Source: Primula veris (Eukaryota > Streptophyta > Magnoliopsida > Ericales > Primulaceae). From it: a stretch of 64,000 bases of DNA. Numbering within the stretch: the stretch's first letter is position 1; each line of letters begins with the position of its first letter. A model generated the notes under the pieces. The model was not told the origin of the DNA. It saw nothing but the letters and a program-made list of their open reading frames with translations, and ran no database searches. A program made the translations under genes and the position numbers. This document shows positions 12,601 through 23,654 of this stretch, piece by piece. Location of the stretch: the NCBI GenBank assembly GCA_963682055.1, contig OY821746.1, positions 7,785,992-7,849,991 of the forward strand, written 5' to 3'.

Positions 12601-13740
12601 TATCTTTTGTGGTGAGCTTTTAATTGCAAAAGTACCTCCCTAAGTTTCGGCTCATTATCATTTAGGACCAACACTTGTTATTTGATTTAAATTTAGTATT
12701 TGTGTTTTGAAAATATTTTAATGAGTTCTATAATTGTAAGAAACTCTTTGTTTGCTCCATATTAAATGAGTTTTAGCAAAATAAATACTTTTATTTTATT
12801 TTAATTTACTATATTAATTTTATGTGATAATAAATTATAATTTATTTTCTTTTAAATTACTAATAACTTCTTTTCTATTTAAATTTAGAGATTAGTAATC
12901 AATTTAATTTTGTTTAAAAGACATGTGGCGTATTTTTAATGACCGTAAATTTTACATGTCAACATGAATATGTTGTCATTTTCTTTTCGGATACTCATAC
13001 TATAGAATGCCATTAGTTGATGACAAAAGATAGAAGTCCATGTACCAAATCCATCAACACTATTAATGAACGTCAATCAAAATATGGTATACGATCCCTT
13101 ATAAAATTGAAGAGAAAACCGCGACAAATGATGTTGTTATAAATAGCCTTAGAAAACACGACGATCAATTAACTTAGGTCTTCTCTAACAAACTCATTGT
13201 ATAAATAATCTCAAGCAAATTTGGTTAGTACCGATAGTACAACTTTGATAGTTAGGCGTGAGCTTGATGATATGATAATTTTCAATAACTACGGCGGGTT
13301 TATCTATGTATATGAATCTTGAAATAGTTTTGGTATTTTGGTATTTTTCATGTGTGGACGGCTATGTTTGTCAACGTATTTTTTTTTGTCTAAAATCAAT
13401 TTAAATAAACTGCCAAAATCCTTATTTTGACTAAGATTCTGTAGCCTAAAAAGTTTCTTTCAAAATCTAAATGTCAACACCCACAAATTTAAAAATAAAT
13501 CAAATATAAAAAAATATATTGCCGAATCAACTAAATGTAAAACTCATTCGACCGTCAAAATTTAATTTCAATAAATTAAAACTTCGAACGAAAACTAATC
13601 AAGATTTTATATTTCATTACATTAAAACTCGGGACGAAATTGTCAAAAACCCACACCACACACGCACGGGGGTGTAGTGTATTACTAAAAGAAAGAAAAC
13701 CGATACTGAAAGAACAAACACGTCAATTCACAAACCAACT
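12600..13740. other. AT-rich intergenic DNA with a MITE relic
   Basis: No gene is seen. At about 13362-13530 the text (TGTTTGTCAACG, then runs of T, then CAGCCTAAAAA-like sequence) resembles a diverged copy of the Harbinger-like MITE at 18501-18724. The remainder carries no recognisable feature. Confidence 0.4.
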
Positions 13741-13844
13741 CACCTTATAAAAAAAGCATCCCAAAACTCTCCCTCCAAACAAACCCTACACTCACAACTC
13801 CCAATCATGGGCGGCTTAAAGAGAGATACATAACAACACAAGAA

Positions 13845-13877
13845 ATGGTGAAGTTTCTAAAGCCAAACAAGGCCTAA
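13845..13877 (+). pseudogene. Truncated RPL27 start, copy 1
   Basis: The frame encodes [10 protein letters not shown], identical to the first ten residues of the functional copy, then stops. The duplicated segment breaks inside codon 10-11. If transcription begins at the first promoter copy, this short frame would be translated upstream of the true start. Confidence 0.85.
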
Positions 13878-14087
13878 ATAATCAAAACTTTAATTTCCAT
13901 AAAATCAAACCTTCGGGATTAAATCGCCAAACACCCATATACATCAGGGTGTTTTAAATAATTACCCAAAAGGACAAACACATAAATTCACAAAATAACA
14001 CCTTATAAAAACACTCCCTCCAAACAAACCCTACATTTCTCACTCCCATTCAGCGGCGGCTTAAAAATAAAAAAAAAACAGAAAAAA

Positions 14088-14183
14088 ATGGTGCCAAGGC
14101 CTAATAATCAAAACTTTAATTTCCATAAAATCAAACCCTCGGGACTAAATCGCCAAACACCCATATACCTCATGGTGCTTTAA
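14088..14183 (+). pseudogene. Truncated RPL27 start, copy 2
   Basis: Here the start codon is kept but codons 3-8 or so are deleted (MVPRPNNQ...). A 31-residue frame follows, running through duplicated non-coding sequence to a stop at 14181. It bears no similarity to L27 beyond MV and is a by-product of the promoter triplication. Confidence 0.75.
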
Positions 14184-14229
14184 ATAATTACCCAAAAGGA
14201 CAAACACGTAAATTCACAAAATAACACCT

Positions 14230-14259
14230 TATAAAAACACTCCCTCCAAACAAACCCTA
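14230..14259 (+). promoter_or_regulatory. RPL27 proximal promoter: TATA and telo-box
   Basis: TATAAAAA at 14230-14237 is followed by AAACCCTA at 14252-14259, 50 bases before the start codon. The order and spacing are the same in the two upstream duplicate copies. Confidence 0.75.
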
Positions 14260-14308
14260 CATTTCTCATTCCCAATCAGAGGCGGCTTAAAAATAAATAC
14301 ACAAAAAA

Positions 14309-17300
14309 ATGGTGAAGTTTCTAAAGCCAAACAAAGCCGTAATAGTCCTACAAGGGAAATATGCAGGTCGTAAAGCGGTAATCGTCCGTCAATTTGACGA
14401 CGGAACACGTGACCGACCTTACGGACACTGTTTAGTCGCCGGAATATCAAAATATCCTAAAAAAGTCATACGAAAAGACTCTGCTAAAAAAACGGCCAAA
14501 AAATCACGTGTCAAGGCCTTTATTAAATTCGTTAATTATACTCATATTATGCCCACTAGGTATGGTTTTTCCCTTATCATTTAAAATATTCACTTCTAGT
14601 TCATTACTGTTTTAAATGTTTATGATTTTGTGTTTCATTAGTTGAATTTTTTGTCATAAATTAAGTTGGTTAATTAATTTATACCCATATTATGCCCACT
14701 AGGTATGGTTTTTCCCTTATCATTTAAAATATTCACTTCTAGTTCATTACTGTTTTAAATGTTTATGATTTTGTGTTTCATTAGTTGTTTTTTTGTCATA
14801 AATTAAGTTGGTTAATTAATTTATACTCATATTATGCCCACTAGGTATGGTTTTTCCCTTATCATTTAAAATATTCACTTCTAGTTCATTACTGTTTTAA
14901 ATGTTTATGATTTTGTGTTTCATTAGTTGAATTTTTTGTCATAAATTAAGTTGGTTAATTAATTTATACCCATATTATGCCCACTAGGTATGGTTTTTCC
15001 CTTATCATTTAAAATATTCACTTCTAGTTCATTACTGTTTTAAATGTTTATGATTTTGTGTTTCATTAGTTGAATTTTTTGTCATAAATTAAGTTGGTTA
15101 ATTAATTTATGCCCATATTATGCCCACTAGGTATGGTTTTTCCCTTATCATTTAAAATATTCACTTCTAGTTCATTACTGTTTTAAATGTTTATGATTTT
15201 GTGTTTCATTAGTTGGTTTTTTTGTCATAAATTAAGTTGGTTAATTAATTTATACCCATATTATGCCCACTAGGTATGGTTTTTCCCTTATCATTTAAAA
15301 TATTCACTTTAGTTCATTACTGTTTTAAATGTTTATGATTTTGTGTTTCATTAGTTGGTTTTTTTGTCATAAATTAAGTTGGTTAATTAATTTATACCCA
15401 TATTATGCCCACTAGGTATGGTTTTTCCCTTATCATTTAAAATATTCACTTCTAGTTCATTACTGTTTTAAATGTTTATGATTTTGTGTTTCATTAGTTG
15501 GTTTTTTTGTCATAAATTAAGTTGGTTAATTAATTTATACCCATATTATGCCCACTAGGTATGGCTTTTCCCTTATCATTTAAAATATTCACTTCTAGTT
15601 CATTACTGTTTTAAATGTTTATGATTTTGTGTGTCATTAGTTGAATTTTTTGTCATAAATTAAGGTGGTTAATTAATTTATACCCATATTATGCCCACTA
15701 GGTATGGTTTTTCCCTTATCATTTAAAATATTCACTTCTAGTTCATTACTGTTTTAAATGTTTATGATTTTGTGTTTCATTAGTTGAATTTTTTGTCATA
15801 AATTAAGTTGGTTAATTAATTTATACCCATATTATGTCCACTAGGTATGGTTTTGCGTTATGATTAAAATATTCACTTCTAGTTCATTACTGTTTTAAAT
15901 GTTTATGATTTTGTGTTTCATTAGTTGATTTTTTTGTCATAAATTAAGTTGGTTAATTAATTTATACCCATATTATGTCCACTAGGTATGGTTTTGCGTT
16001 ATGATTAAAATATTCACTTCTAGTTCATTACTGTTTTAAATGTTTATGATTTTATGTTTCATTAGTTGAATTTTTTGTCATAAATTAAGTTGGTTAATTA
16101 ATTTATACCCATATTATGCCCACTAGGTATGGTTTTTCCCTTATCATTTAAAATATTCACTTCTAGTTCATTACTGTTTTAAATGTTTATGATTTTGTGT
16201 TTCATTAGTTGTTTTTTTGTCATAAATTAAGTTGGTTAATTAATTTATACCCATATTATGCCCACTAGGTATGGTTTTTCCCTTATCATTTAAAATATTC
16301 ACTTCTAGTTCATTACTGTTTTAAATGTTTATGATTTTGTGTTTCATTAGTTGAATTTTTTGTCATAAATTAAGGTGGTTAATTAATTTATACCCATATT
16401 ATGCCCACTAGGTATGGTTTTTCCCTTATCATTTAAAATATTCACTTCTAGTTCATTACTGTTTTAAATGTTTATGATTTTGTGTTTCATTAGTTGAATT
16501 TTTTGTCATAAATTAAGGTGGTTAATTAATTTATACCCATATTATGCCCACTAGGTATGGTTTTTCCCTTATCATTTAAAATATTCACTTCTAGTTCATT
16601 ACTGTTTTAAATGTTTATGATTTTGTGTTTCATTAGTTGAATTTTTTGTCATAAATTAAGGTGGTTAATTAATTTATACCCATATTATGCCCACTAGGTA
16701 TGGTTTTTCCCTTATCATTTAAAATATTCACTTCTAGTTCATTACTGTTTTAAATGTTTATGATTTTGTGTTTCATTAGTTGAATTTTTTGTCATAAATT
16801 AAGTTGGTTAATTAATTTATACCCATATTATGTCCACTAGGTATGGTTTTGCGTTATGATTAAAATATTCACTTCTAGTTCATTACTGTTTTAAATGTTT
16901 ATGATTTTGTGTTTCATTAGTTGATTTTTTTGTCATAAATTAAGTTGGTTAATTAATTTATACCCATATTATGTCCACTAGGTATGGTTTTGCGTTATGA
17001 TTAAAATATTCACTTCTAGTTCATTACTGTTTTAAATGTTTATGATTTTATGTTTCACTAGTTGAATTTTTTGTCATAAATTAAGTTGGTTAATTAATTT
17101 ATACCCATATTATGCCCACTAGGTATGGTTTTTCCCTTATCATTTAAAATATTCACTTCTAGTTCATTACTGTTTTAAATGTTTATGATTTTGTGTTTCA
17201 TTAGTTGTTTTTTTGTCATAAATTAAGTTGGTTAATTAATTTATACCCATATTATGCCCACTAGGTATGGTTTTTCCCTTATCATTTAAAATATTCACTT

Positions 17301-20183
17301 CTAGTTCATTACTGTTTTAAATGTTTATGATTTTGTGTTTCATTAGTTGAATTTTTTGTCATAAATTAAGTTGGTTAATTAATTTATGCCCATATTATGC
17401 CCACTAGGTATGGTTTTTCCCTTATCATTTAAAATATTCACTTCTAGTTCATTACTGTTTTAAATGTTTATGATTTTGTGTTTCATTAGTTGGTTTTTTT
17501 GTCATAAATTAAGTTGGTTAATTAATTTATACCCATATTATGCCCACTAGGTATGGTTTTTCCCTTATCATTTAAAATATTCACTTCTAGTTCATTACTG
17601 TTTTAAATGTTTATGATTTTGTGTTTCATTAGTTGGTTTTTTTGTCATAAATTAAGTTGGTTAATTAATTTATACCCATATTATGCCCACTAGGTATGGT
17701 TTTTCCCTTATCATTTAAAATATTCACTTCTAGTTCATTACTGTTTTAAATGTTTATGATTTTGTGTTTCATTAGTTGGTTTTTTTGTCATAAATTAAGT
17801 TGGTTAATTAATTTATACCCATATTATGCCCACTAGGTATGGCTTTTCCCTTATCATTTAAAATATTCACTTCTAGTTCATTACTGTTTTAAATGTTTAT
17901 GATTTTGTGTGTCATTAGTTGAATTTTTTGTCATAAATTAAGGTGGTTAATTAATTTATACCCATATTATGCCCACTAGGTATGGTTTTTCCCTTATCAT
18001 TTAAAATATTCACTTCTAGTTCATTACTGTTTTAAATGTTTATGATTTTGTGTTTCATTAGTTGAATTTTTTGTCATAAATTAAGGTGGTTAATTAATTT
18101 ATACCCATATTATGCCCACTAGGTATGGTTTTTCCCTTATCATTTAAAATATTCACTTCTAGTTCATTACTGTTTTAAATGTTTATGATTTTGTGTTTCA
18201 TTAGTTGAATTTTTTGTCATAAATTAAGTTGGTTAATTAATTTATACCCATATTATGTCCACTAGGTATGGTTTTGCGTTATGATTAAAATATTCACTTC
18301 TAGTTCATTACTGTTTTAAATGTTTATGATTTTGTGTTTCATTAGTTGATTTTTTTGTCATAAATTAAGTTGGTTAATTAATTTATACCCATATTATGCC
18401 CACTAGGTATGGTTTTGCGTTACGATTATAGTATTCAATGCTTCATTAGGGTTAAACATATTTATGGTTTTGTGCTTCATTAGTGGAATTTTTGGCCTCT
18501 GGTTTTGTTTGGTAACAGATTTTTTTTGTCCGAAATCAGATTTAAAAATTTGTTTTAAGAATCCCACTGAAAATCTGGATTTTAAAAATGTAGTTTTTTC
18601 AGCCTAAAAATCAGTTTTTTTTAGAAGCTAAATAATCTGATTGGCCAAACACTCCAAACTCCCACAGATTTTTAAAATCAAAAATCCAAAAATGAACTAC
18701 AAAAATCTGTTGCCAAACGGATCCTCTATTTTGGCATAAATTAAGGTGGTTAACTATACGCATATTATCCCGAATTAGGTATGGTTTTGTGTTATGATTA
18801 AAATATTCAGTGCTTCATTAAGGTTTAAAATGTTTATGATTTTGTGCTTCATTAGTGGAATTTTAATTTTTTTGGCCCCTCTATTTTGGCATAAATTAAA
18901 GTTTGCGTTACAATTAAAATATTCAGTGCTTCATCAGGGTTTAAAATGTTTACGAATTTGCGCTTCATTAGTGAAATTTTTGGTCTCTATACGCATGTTA
19001 TGCCGACTAGGTCTGATTTTTTGTTATGATTAAAATATTCAGTGCTTACTTAGGGTTTAATATGCTTATGATTTTGTGCTTTGTTAGTGGGATTTTTGGC
19101 CTCTATTTTGGCATAAATTAAGGAGTCACGATCCTCTGTCCCCTCTTTCGTGCCCCTTCTGTGCCTCTTTGACAGTCTAACCCAAAAAAATTATTTTAAA
19201 AAATTAATAAAAATCTACAATTACTATTCGTTATGTATTAATACATTCCTGTTCTCATTTTTAATAGAAAGTCATACATCACTTTATGAGTAATAAATTT
19301 ACAAAAGTAGTGTAAAATAAATATTTCATCTTAACAAAATCGTTTAGACCAAGATTATGCTCATTTTTTATGAAATTTGTCTATTATACATTGCAAAAGT
19401 TTATAACGTAAGAGAAAAGTTGTAAAAAAATGATTTTTGCGTTATGATTAAAATATTCATTGCTTCATTAGTGGGATTTTTGGCCTCTATTTTGGCATAA
19501 ATTAAGGTGGTTAACTACACGCATGTTATGCCGACTAGGTATGATTTTGCGTTATGATTAAAACATTCAGTGCTTCATTAGTGGTGGTTAACTACACGCA
19601 TGTTAAGCCGACTAGGTATGATTTTGCATTACGATTAAAATATTCAGTGCTTCATTAGTAAAAATTTTGGCCTCTATTTTGGCATAAATTAAGGTGGTTA
19701 ACTATAGGCATGTTACGCTGACTAGTTATGGCTTTGCGTTATGCTTAAAATATTCAGTACTTCATTAGGGTTTTGTTTATGTTTTTTAGTGGAATTTTGC
19801 CCTCTATTTATTAAATCTGATTATGGACAAATATTCAGTGCTTCATTAGTGGAATTTTTGGCCTCTATTTTGGCATAAATTAAGGTGGTTAACTATACGC
19901 ATGTTATGCCGACTAGGTATGATTTTGCGTTATGATTAAAATATTCACTGCTTCATTAGTGGAATTTCTGGCCTCTATTTTGTCATTAATTAAGGTGGTT
20001 AACCATACGCATGTTATGCCAAATAGGTACACGATGGACGTTGATTTGAAGGATGTGGTGAGTGGTGATGTGTTGGGGAGTAAGGATAAGAAGGTTACAG
20101 CGGCCAAGGAGATTAAAGCGAGGTTCGAGGAGCGGTTTAAGAGTGGCAAGAACCGGTGGTTCTTTTCCAAGCTCCGGTTTTAA
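14309..20183 (+). CDS. RPL27: 60S ribosomal protein L27 (eL27), 2 exons
   Basis: Exon 1 is 14309-14559 and exon 2 is 20027-20183, giving 408 bases and exactly 135 residues, the usual plant eL27 length. The KOW-type N-terminus ([20 protein letters not shown]), [33 protein letters not shown] and the terminal [15 protein letters not shown] are all conserved. The protein is a structural component of the large cytosolic ribosomal subunit. The donor is ACTAG|GTATGG and the acceptor AAATAG|GTACAC, and codon 84 (Arg) is split after its second base. The acceptor has almost no polypyrimidine tract. Intron retention would terminate seven codons into the intron, at 14582-14584. The intron is 5467 bp, mostly a tandem array that repeats the exon 1 end and donor; see the findings. 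Confidence 0.95.
14527..18440 (+). repeat. 27-unit ~142-bp tandem array carrying exon end plus 5' splice site
   Basis: The donor context CCACTAGGTATGG occurs at the authentic site (GT at 14560) and then 27 more times. GT positions begin 14703, 14845, 14988, 15131 and continue to 18266 and 18407. Spacing is 141-143 bp throughout. Each unit contains ATTAAGTTGGTTAATTAATT, then ATACCCATATTATGCCCAC, a near copy of the last ~45 coding bases of exon 1, then intron sequence. Variant bases show higher-order structure: the paired 141-bp units at 15986/16127 recur 996 bp later at 16982/17123. The block around 15131-15702 recurs 2277 bp later at 17408-17980. Confidence 0.95.
18501..18724. mobile_element. 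224-bp Harbinger/Tourist-like MITE inside an array unit
   Basis: The ends are GGTTTTGTTTGGTAACAGAT and the reverse complement of GGATCCGTTTGGCAACAGAT. The 3-bp direct repeat TCT flanks it (18498-18500 and 18725-18727). Neighbouring array units read GGCCTCTATTTTGGCAT without interruption, which supplies the empty site directly. There is no coding sequence. Confidence 0.8.
18725..20026 (+). repeat. Diverged array units before RPL27 exon 2
   Basis: This region has older, shorter and irregular copies of the array module, marked by GGCCTCTATTTTGGCATAAA and TTCAGTGCTTCATTAG. Donor-like AG|GT sites persist at 18779, 19011, 19539, 19616 and 19917. One copy near 19724 has mutated to AG|TT. About 330 bases (19121-19440) of unrelated sequence interrupt the series. 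The last copy ends directly at exon 2, and there GTTAACCATACGCATGTTAT still reads as V-N-H-T-H-V, like the VNYTHI of exon 1. Confidence 0.85.
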
Positions 20184-22165
20184 ATCAACACTGGTTTGCT
20201 GGTTCTGGATTGATATTAGTACCTTGTTTTTTATTTGGTGGAGAATTTTATCATGTTATCAGACTAAGTATTTTGTTTATGATTTGGTTCTAAATCAACA
20301 CTGTTTCTACTGGTTTGATGATGGTACCGGTTTTGTTTTATTTTATTTTGGTTAACGTTATGATGCTATCAGAACAAGTATTTTTCTTATGGTTTGGAGT
20401 TTGAGACTATGTGTTGAAGTTTATAATTAGTTATGGATTTTTTGGCTTTATTTATAATTTTGTGTTGGGATTAAAATATTTAGTGCTTCATTAGGGTTTA
20501 ATGTGTGGGAATATTTGGCCTCTATCTAGAATGTGATTGATTGGAATTTTGTACCACACAGTAACAAAATAACGTAAATATGAATATAAAAAAATTCTTG
20601 ATGAGAAAAAAACACTGAGGAATCTGGTTTGCTTATGAGGTTTGGTTTATCAGACTTGTTGTCTTTTAAAAAAAATTGAGGAGTATTTTTTTTATAGTTT
20701 TTTTGTTTGATAATTTGGTTATAGTTGTAGTTTGAGACTAAGGAGATTTGCTATGTGTTTGACGTGTTAATTAGTTATGTATTTATTTGTCTAATCTATG
20801 ATTTTGCGCTATGATTTAATCATTTGCTTTTGTTATGCTTTAAGTAGCCGATGAGACTTGTGTGATTTTACTGAATGTGATGATTTTAATTATGGTCGAT
20901 GAGGTTTTGGTTTCTCAGTCTTATAGATTTTTTTTATGAGAAATGATGTTATCAGATTATGCGTTTTTCTTATGTTATTGTTGGATTTTGGGACTATGGA
21001 GGTTTTCTGAATTATGGATATTTGCTATGTGTTGATGTCTTAATTAATTATGGGTTTTAATTTATGATTTTTTGGCATGATTTAGTGTTTTGGTTGTTTA
21101 CGCAGCTGATGAAGTGTATTATCCCGTATATTGATAGAAGTTAACATTTTCCATCATTTAATTACTAATCAAAATAGACATATCACGAGAAGTTGGTACC
21201 TGTTCGGAGTTAAATATCTCTAGATATTCTTTTTACGCCATGTTTCAGTGCTTAGATTGTGGTTTATAGTTCCCATATTTACAGAAATTAGATTTCTGGC
21301 ATGTATTGTAGGCAGAATTGTCCAGTTACAGGAATTTTGTCCCCAGTGGTTGGTATGTTTTGAAGTTTTGATTAGTTGTGAGTTTGAGTTATGATTTTCT
21401 GCTATGATATGATTTAAGTATTTAATTATCCATTATGGTTTAAGGAGCTGATGATGTGTGTGTGTGATTTGAGCCCCTATCTTGACAGGATTTGCATTAT
21501 CGGCTTGTGATTATGTTAATAACATTTTAATAAATATCAAGCTCCTTTCTTAAGATTTGGAGATCAAATTTAGCTCTTTAAGTACATAGTTTGTCTTCAT
21601 TTTGTGTTGAGTGCTCGTACTCTGGAAAAATGTTTACCCTGAGACCTTTTTTTTATTTTTTTTGTTAAATTTGTTATCGACTGTTGACAGAGCGCTTTTT
21701 TCTTAATTTCTTTTGGGATATAGTGTTTGAGATTTTGGATCTTTTCTGTGTATGACACGATTCTGTATGGTTAGAACTATTTGAATTTTGGTTGATTATG
21801 ATGATTGTTATTCCCAATGGAAAGACTACGTTGTTGCAACACACATAGGCCATAGCAATTTACTAAGAGAAGTCTCATTGTGTGTTTTTAAGTCATCAAT
21901 TTACAATTTCATGACACTTGTCCCTGCAGAAATAAAAATTTCCAGTACCTCTGAGCGAACTTTCTTTGATTCTATTAAGTGCTCGTTTTGCTTGTTGTAT
22001 AATGTTCTGTAGGATCTAGATTCTGTTGTCTTTTGGTTGATAAAGAAGAGTTTGAAGTTTCTTTTAAATGTGCCTTTTTTTCGTGGTATAGATTCTATAG
22101 AATAGTGTTGCGATATATAGTAGTGTTAGTATCCGTTGTCATGTCATATGTTGTTTTCTTTAATC
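20184..22165. other. RPL27 3' flank and intergenic DNA
   Basis: No gene is seen. At about 20448-20526 the phrases GATTAAAATATTTAGTGCTT and TTTGGCCTCTAT form a copy of the intron array module lying downstream of the stop codon. Further weak echoes (ATGATTTTGCGCTATGATTT near 20801) occur. The rest is T-rich sequence with short non-conserved open frames. Confidence 0.5.
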
Positions 22166-22168
22166 ATT

Positions 22169-23034
22169 TTAGTTAAATAACAAGTATACTTTTGGATTTT
22201 AAAAATAAGTATACGTTTGTTTCAATTGTTAGGGATGGAGTTTCTTATGACGTTTATGCTTGTTGGGTTTGTTATTATATTCTTAACTTCTCTGAAATGT
22301 TGGTTAAGTTTGTATTGCTTTCATCAGTGTTTATTGTTGCATTACTTTGGTGTGAGATTAGTTCTAAGAAGTTAATCTCTGACAGAGGGGTGTGCATCTG
22401 CTAATAAAATGTGGTTGTTTTAGCTATATTTTATACCAAGCATCAAGTACATTGGAGTCGTTTGCATTATAGTTCTGTGTAGCTGCCTCAGTGGAAGTTT
22501 AGTTGTGGAGTATATGTTATTTTTTCTTGAATAACAGGGAATTTATACGAGTCATGGTTAGTAAAATTTGTATCATATCTAGTCTAATCTCAACAAATTA
22601 ATCTTTTAGTTAAATAACAAGTATACTGTTGTTTCAACTGTTAGGGATAGAGTTTTTTACGACGTTTATCCTTGTTTTGTTTGTTATTATAATCTCATCC
22701 TCTCTGAAATGTTGGTTAAGTTTGTATTATTGTATTTCTTTCTGGTCACTGTTGTTTTTCATCAGTGTTTATTGTTGTACTACTATGGTGTGCGATTAAT
22801 TCTGAAGAGTTAAGCGCTATCTGCTAAAAAATATGGTTGTTTTTGCTATATTTTATACTAAGCATGAATTACATGGGGATCGTTTGCATTATAGTTCTGG
22901 GTGTAGCTGCCTCAGGGGAAGTTTAGTTGTGGTGATATGTTACTGTATTTTTTTCCCTGAGTAACAGGGAATTTATATACGAGTCATGGTTAGTAGAATT
23001 GATAGTGCATCTACTATCTAGTCTAATCTCAACA
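22169..23034. repeat. ~430-bp tandem duplication
   Basis: Copy A (about 22169-22594) and copy B (about 22604-23034) both start TTTAGTTAAATAACAAGTAT and both end TCTAGTCTAATCTCAACAA. Small indels separate them. No reading frame is conserved between the copies, so neither appears to encode protein. Confidence 0.8.
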
Positions 23035-23654
23035 ATGTGCTTGGCAAGAACATAAAATTATAAAAGAAATAGTTTGCACATATGTATCAATGTCTCTAGA
23101 TTTTGTTAGATGTTCGACAAGACTAGTTTTGTTGTCCTTCATGTTTTAGGAATTTGTTTGTTTTGAAGCCATCAACTTGTCTGTAAAGCCTTAGACACCA
23201 ACTTAGGCCTGTGTGGCTTTATGGTAATTTAACTATTTTGGATGTATACCAAAACCTACTTTTAAATATCAATATGGTTTGTTGGAAAATATTGTTGTTT
23301 TTTGACACTGTTGGGTTGATTTTCATAATGGTTGTTTTTTTTTTTATTGTTTTTCTACTCTATTAGGTTATTAGTTGGAGTAGTGTTCTACGGTTCTCAT
23401 GTTACTCTTCGAGTCGATATGGTAATTTTCCAAAAATTGTAAAGTTGGTTTTTTCCTTCACTGAGAGAGATAAGAAACCCTTTCTCTTCTTCCTGTTTAA
23501 GTTTAGAACGAGACACAATGGTAAGTCTTGTTATATAGTTGAACCGTATGTGTTGGCATAGTTTGAGGGAAAACTTTGATGACTAGGTTGAAGGCAGTAA
23601 ATAAGAATCTAGCATCAATTAATTTGTGTAATTAGTTCTGTAACAAACATTGAA

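Larger units (their letters stand above)
13700..14308 (+). repeat. Triplicated RPL27 promoter/5' UTR
   Basis: Three tandem copies of the RPL27 upstream region lie head to tail. Each has TTATAAAAA (13745, 14003, 14229), a telo-box AAACCCTA (13781, 14026, 14252), the phrase GGCGGCTTAAA and a start codon (13845, 14088, 14309). The periods are about 243 and 221 bp. Only the third copy continues into an intact L27 frame. Telo-boxes downstream of TATA are characteristic of plant ribosomal protein promoters. Confidence 0.9.

Noticed and set aside
14540..18440. CRISPR-like or centromeric satellite interpretation of the 142-bp array
   Set aside because: Repeats are contiguous without unique spacers and sit inside a plant intron between two halves of RPL27; each unit carries exon-derived sequence, so a locus-specific tandem expansion explains it better.
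19932..20183. Continuous 83-residue frame starting in the intron and running into RPL27 exon 2
   Set aside because: It is open because the last array unit is an exon-derived copy in frame; the conserved 135-residue protein requires joining 14559 to 20027. The observation is used instead as evidence for intron origin.
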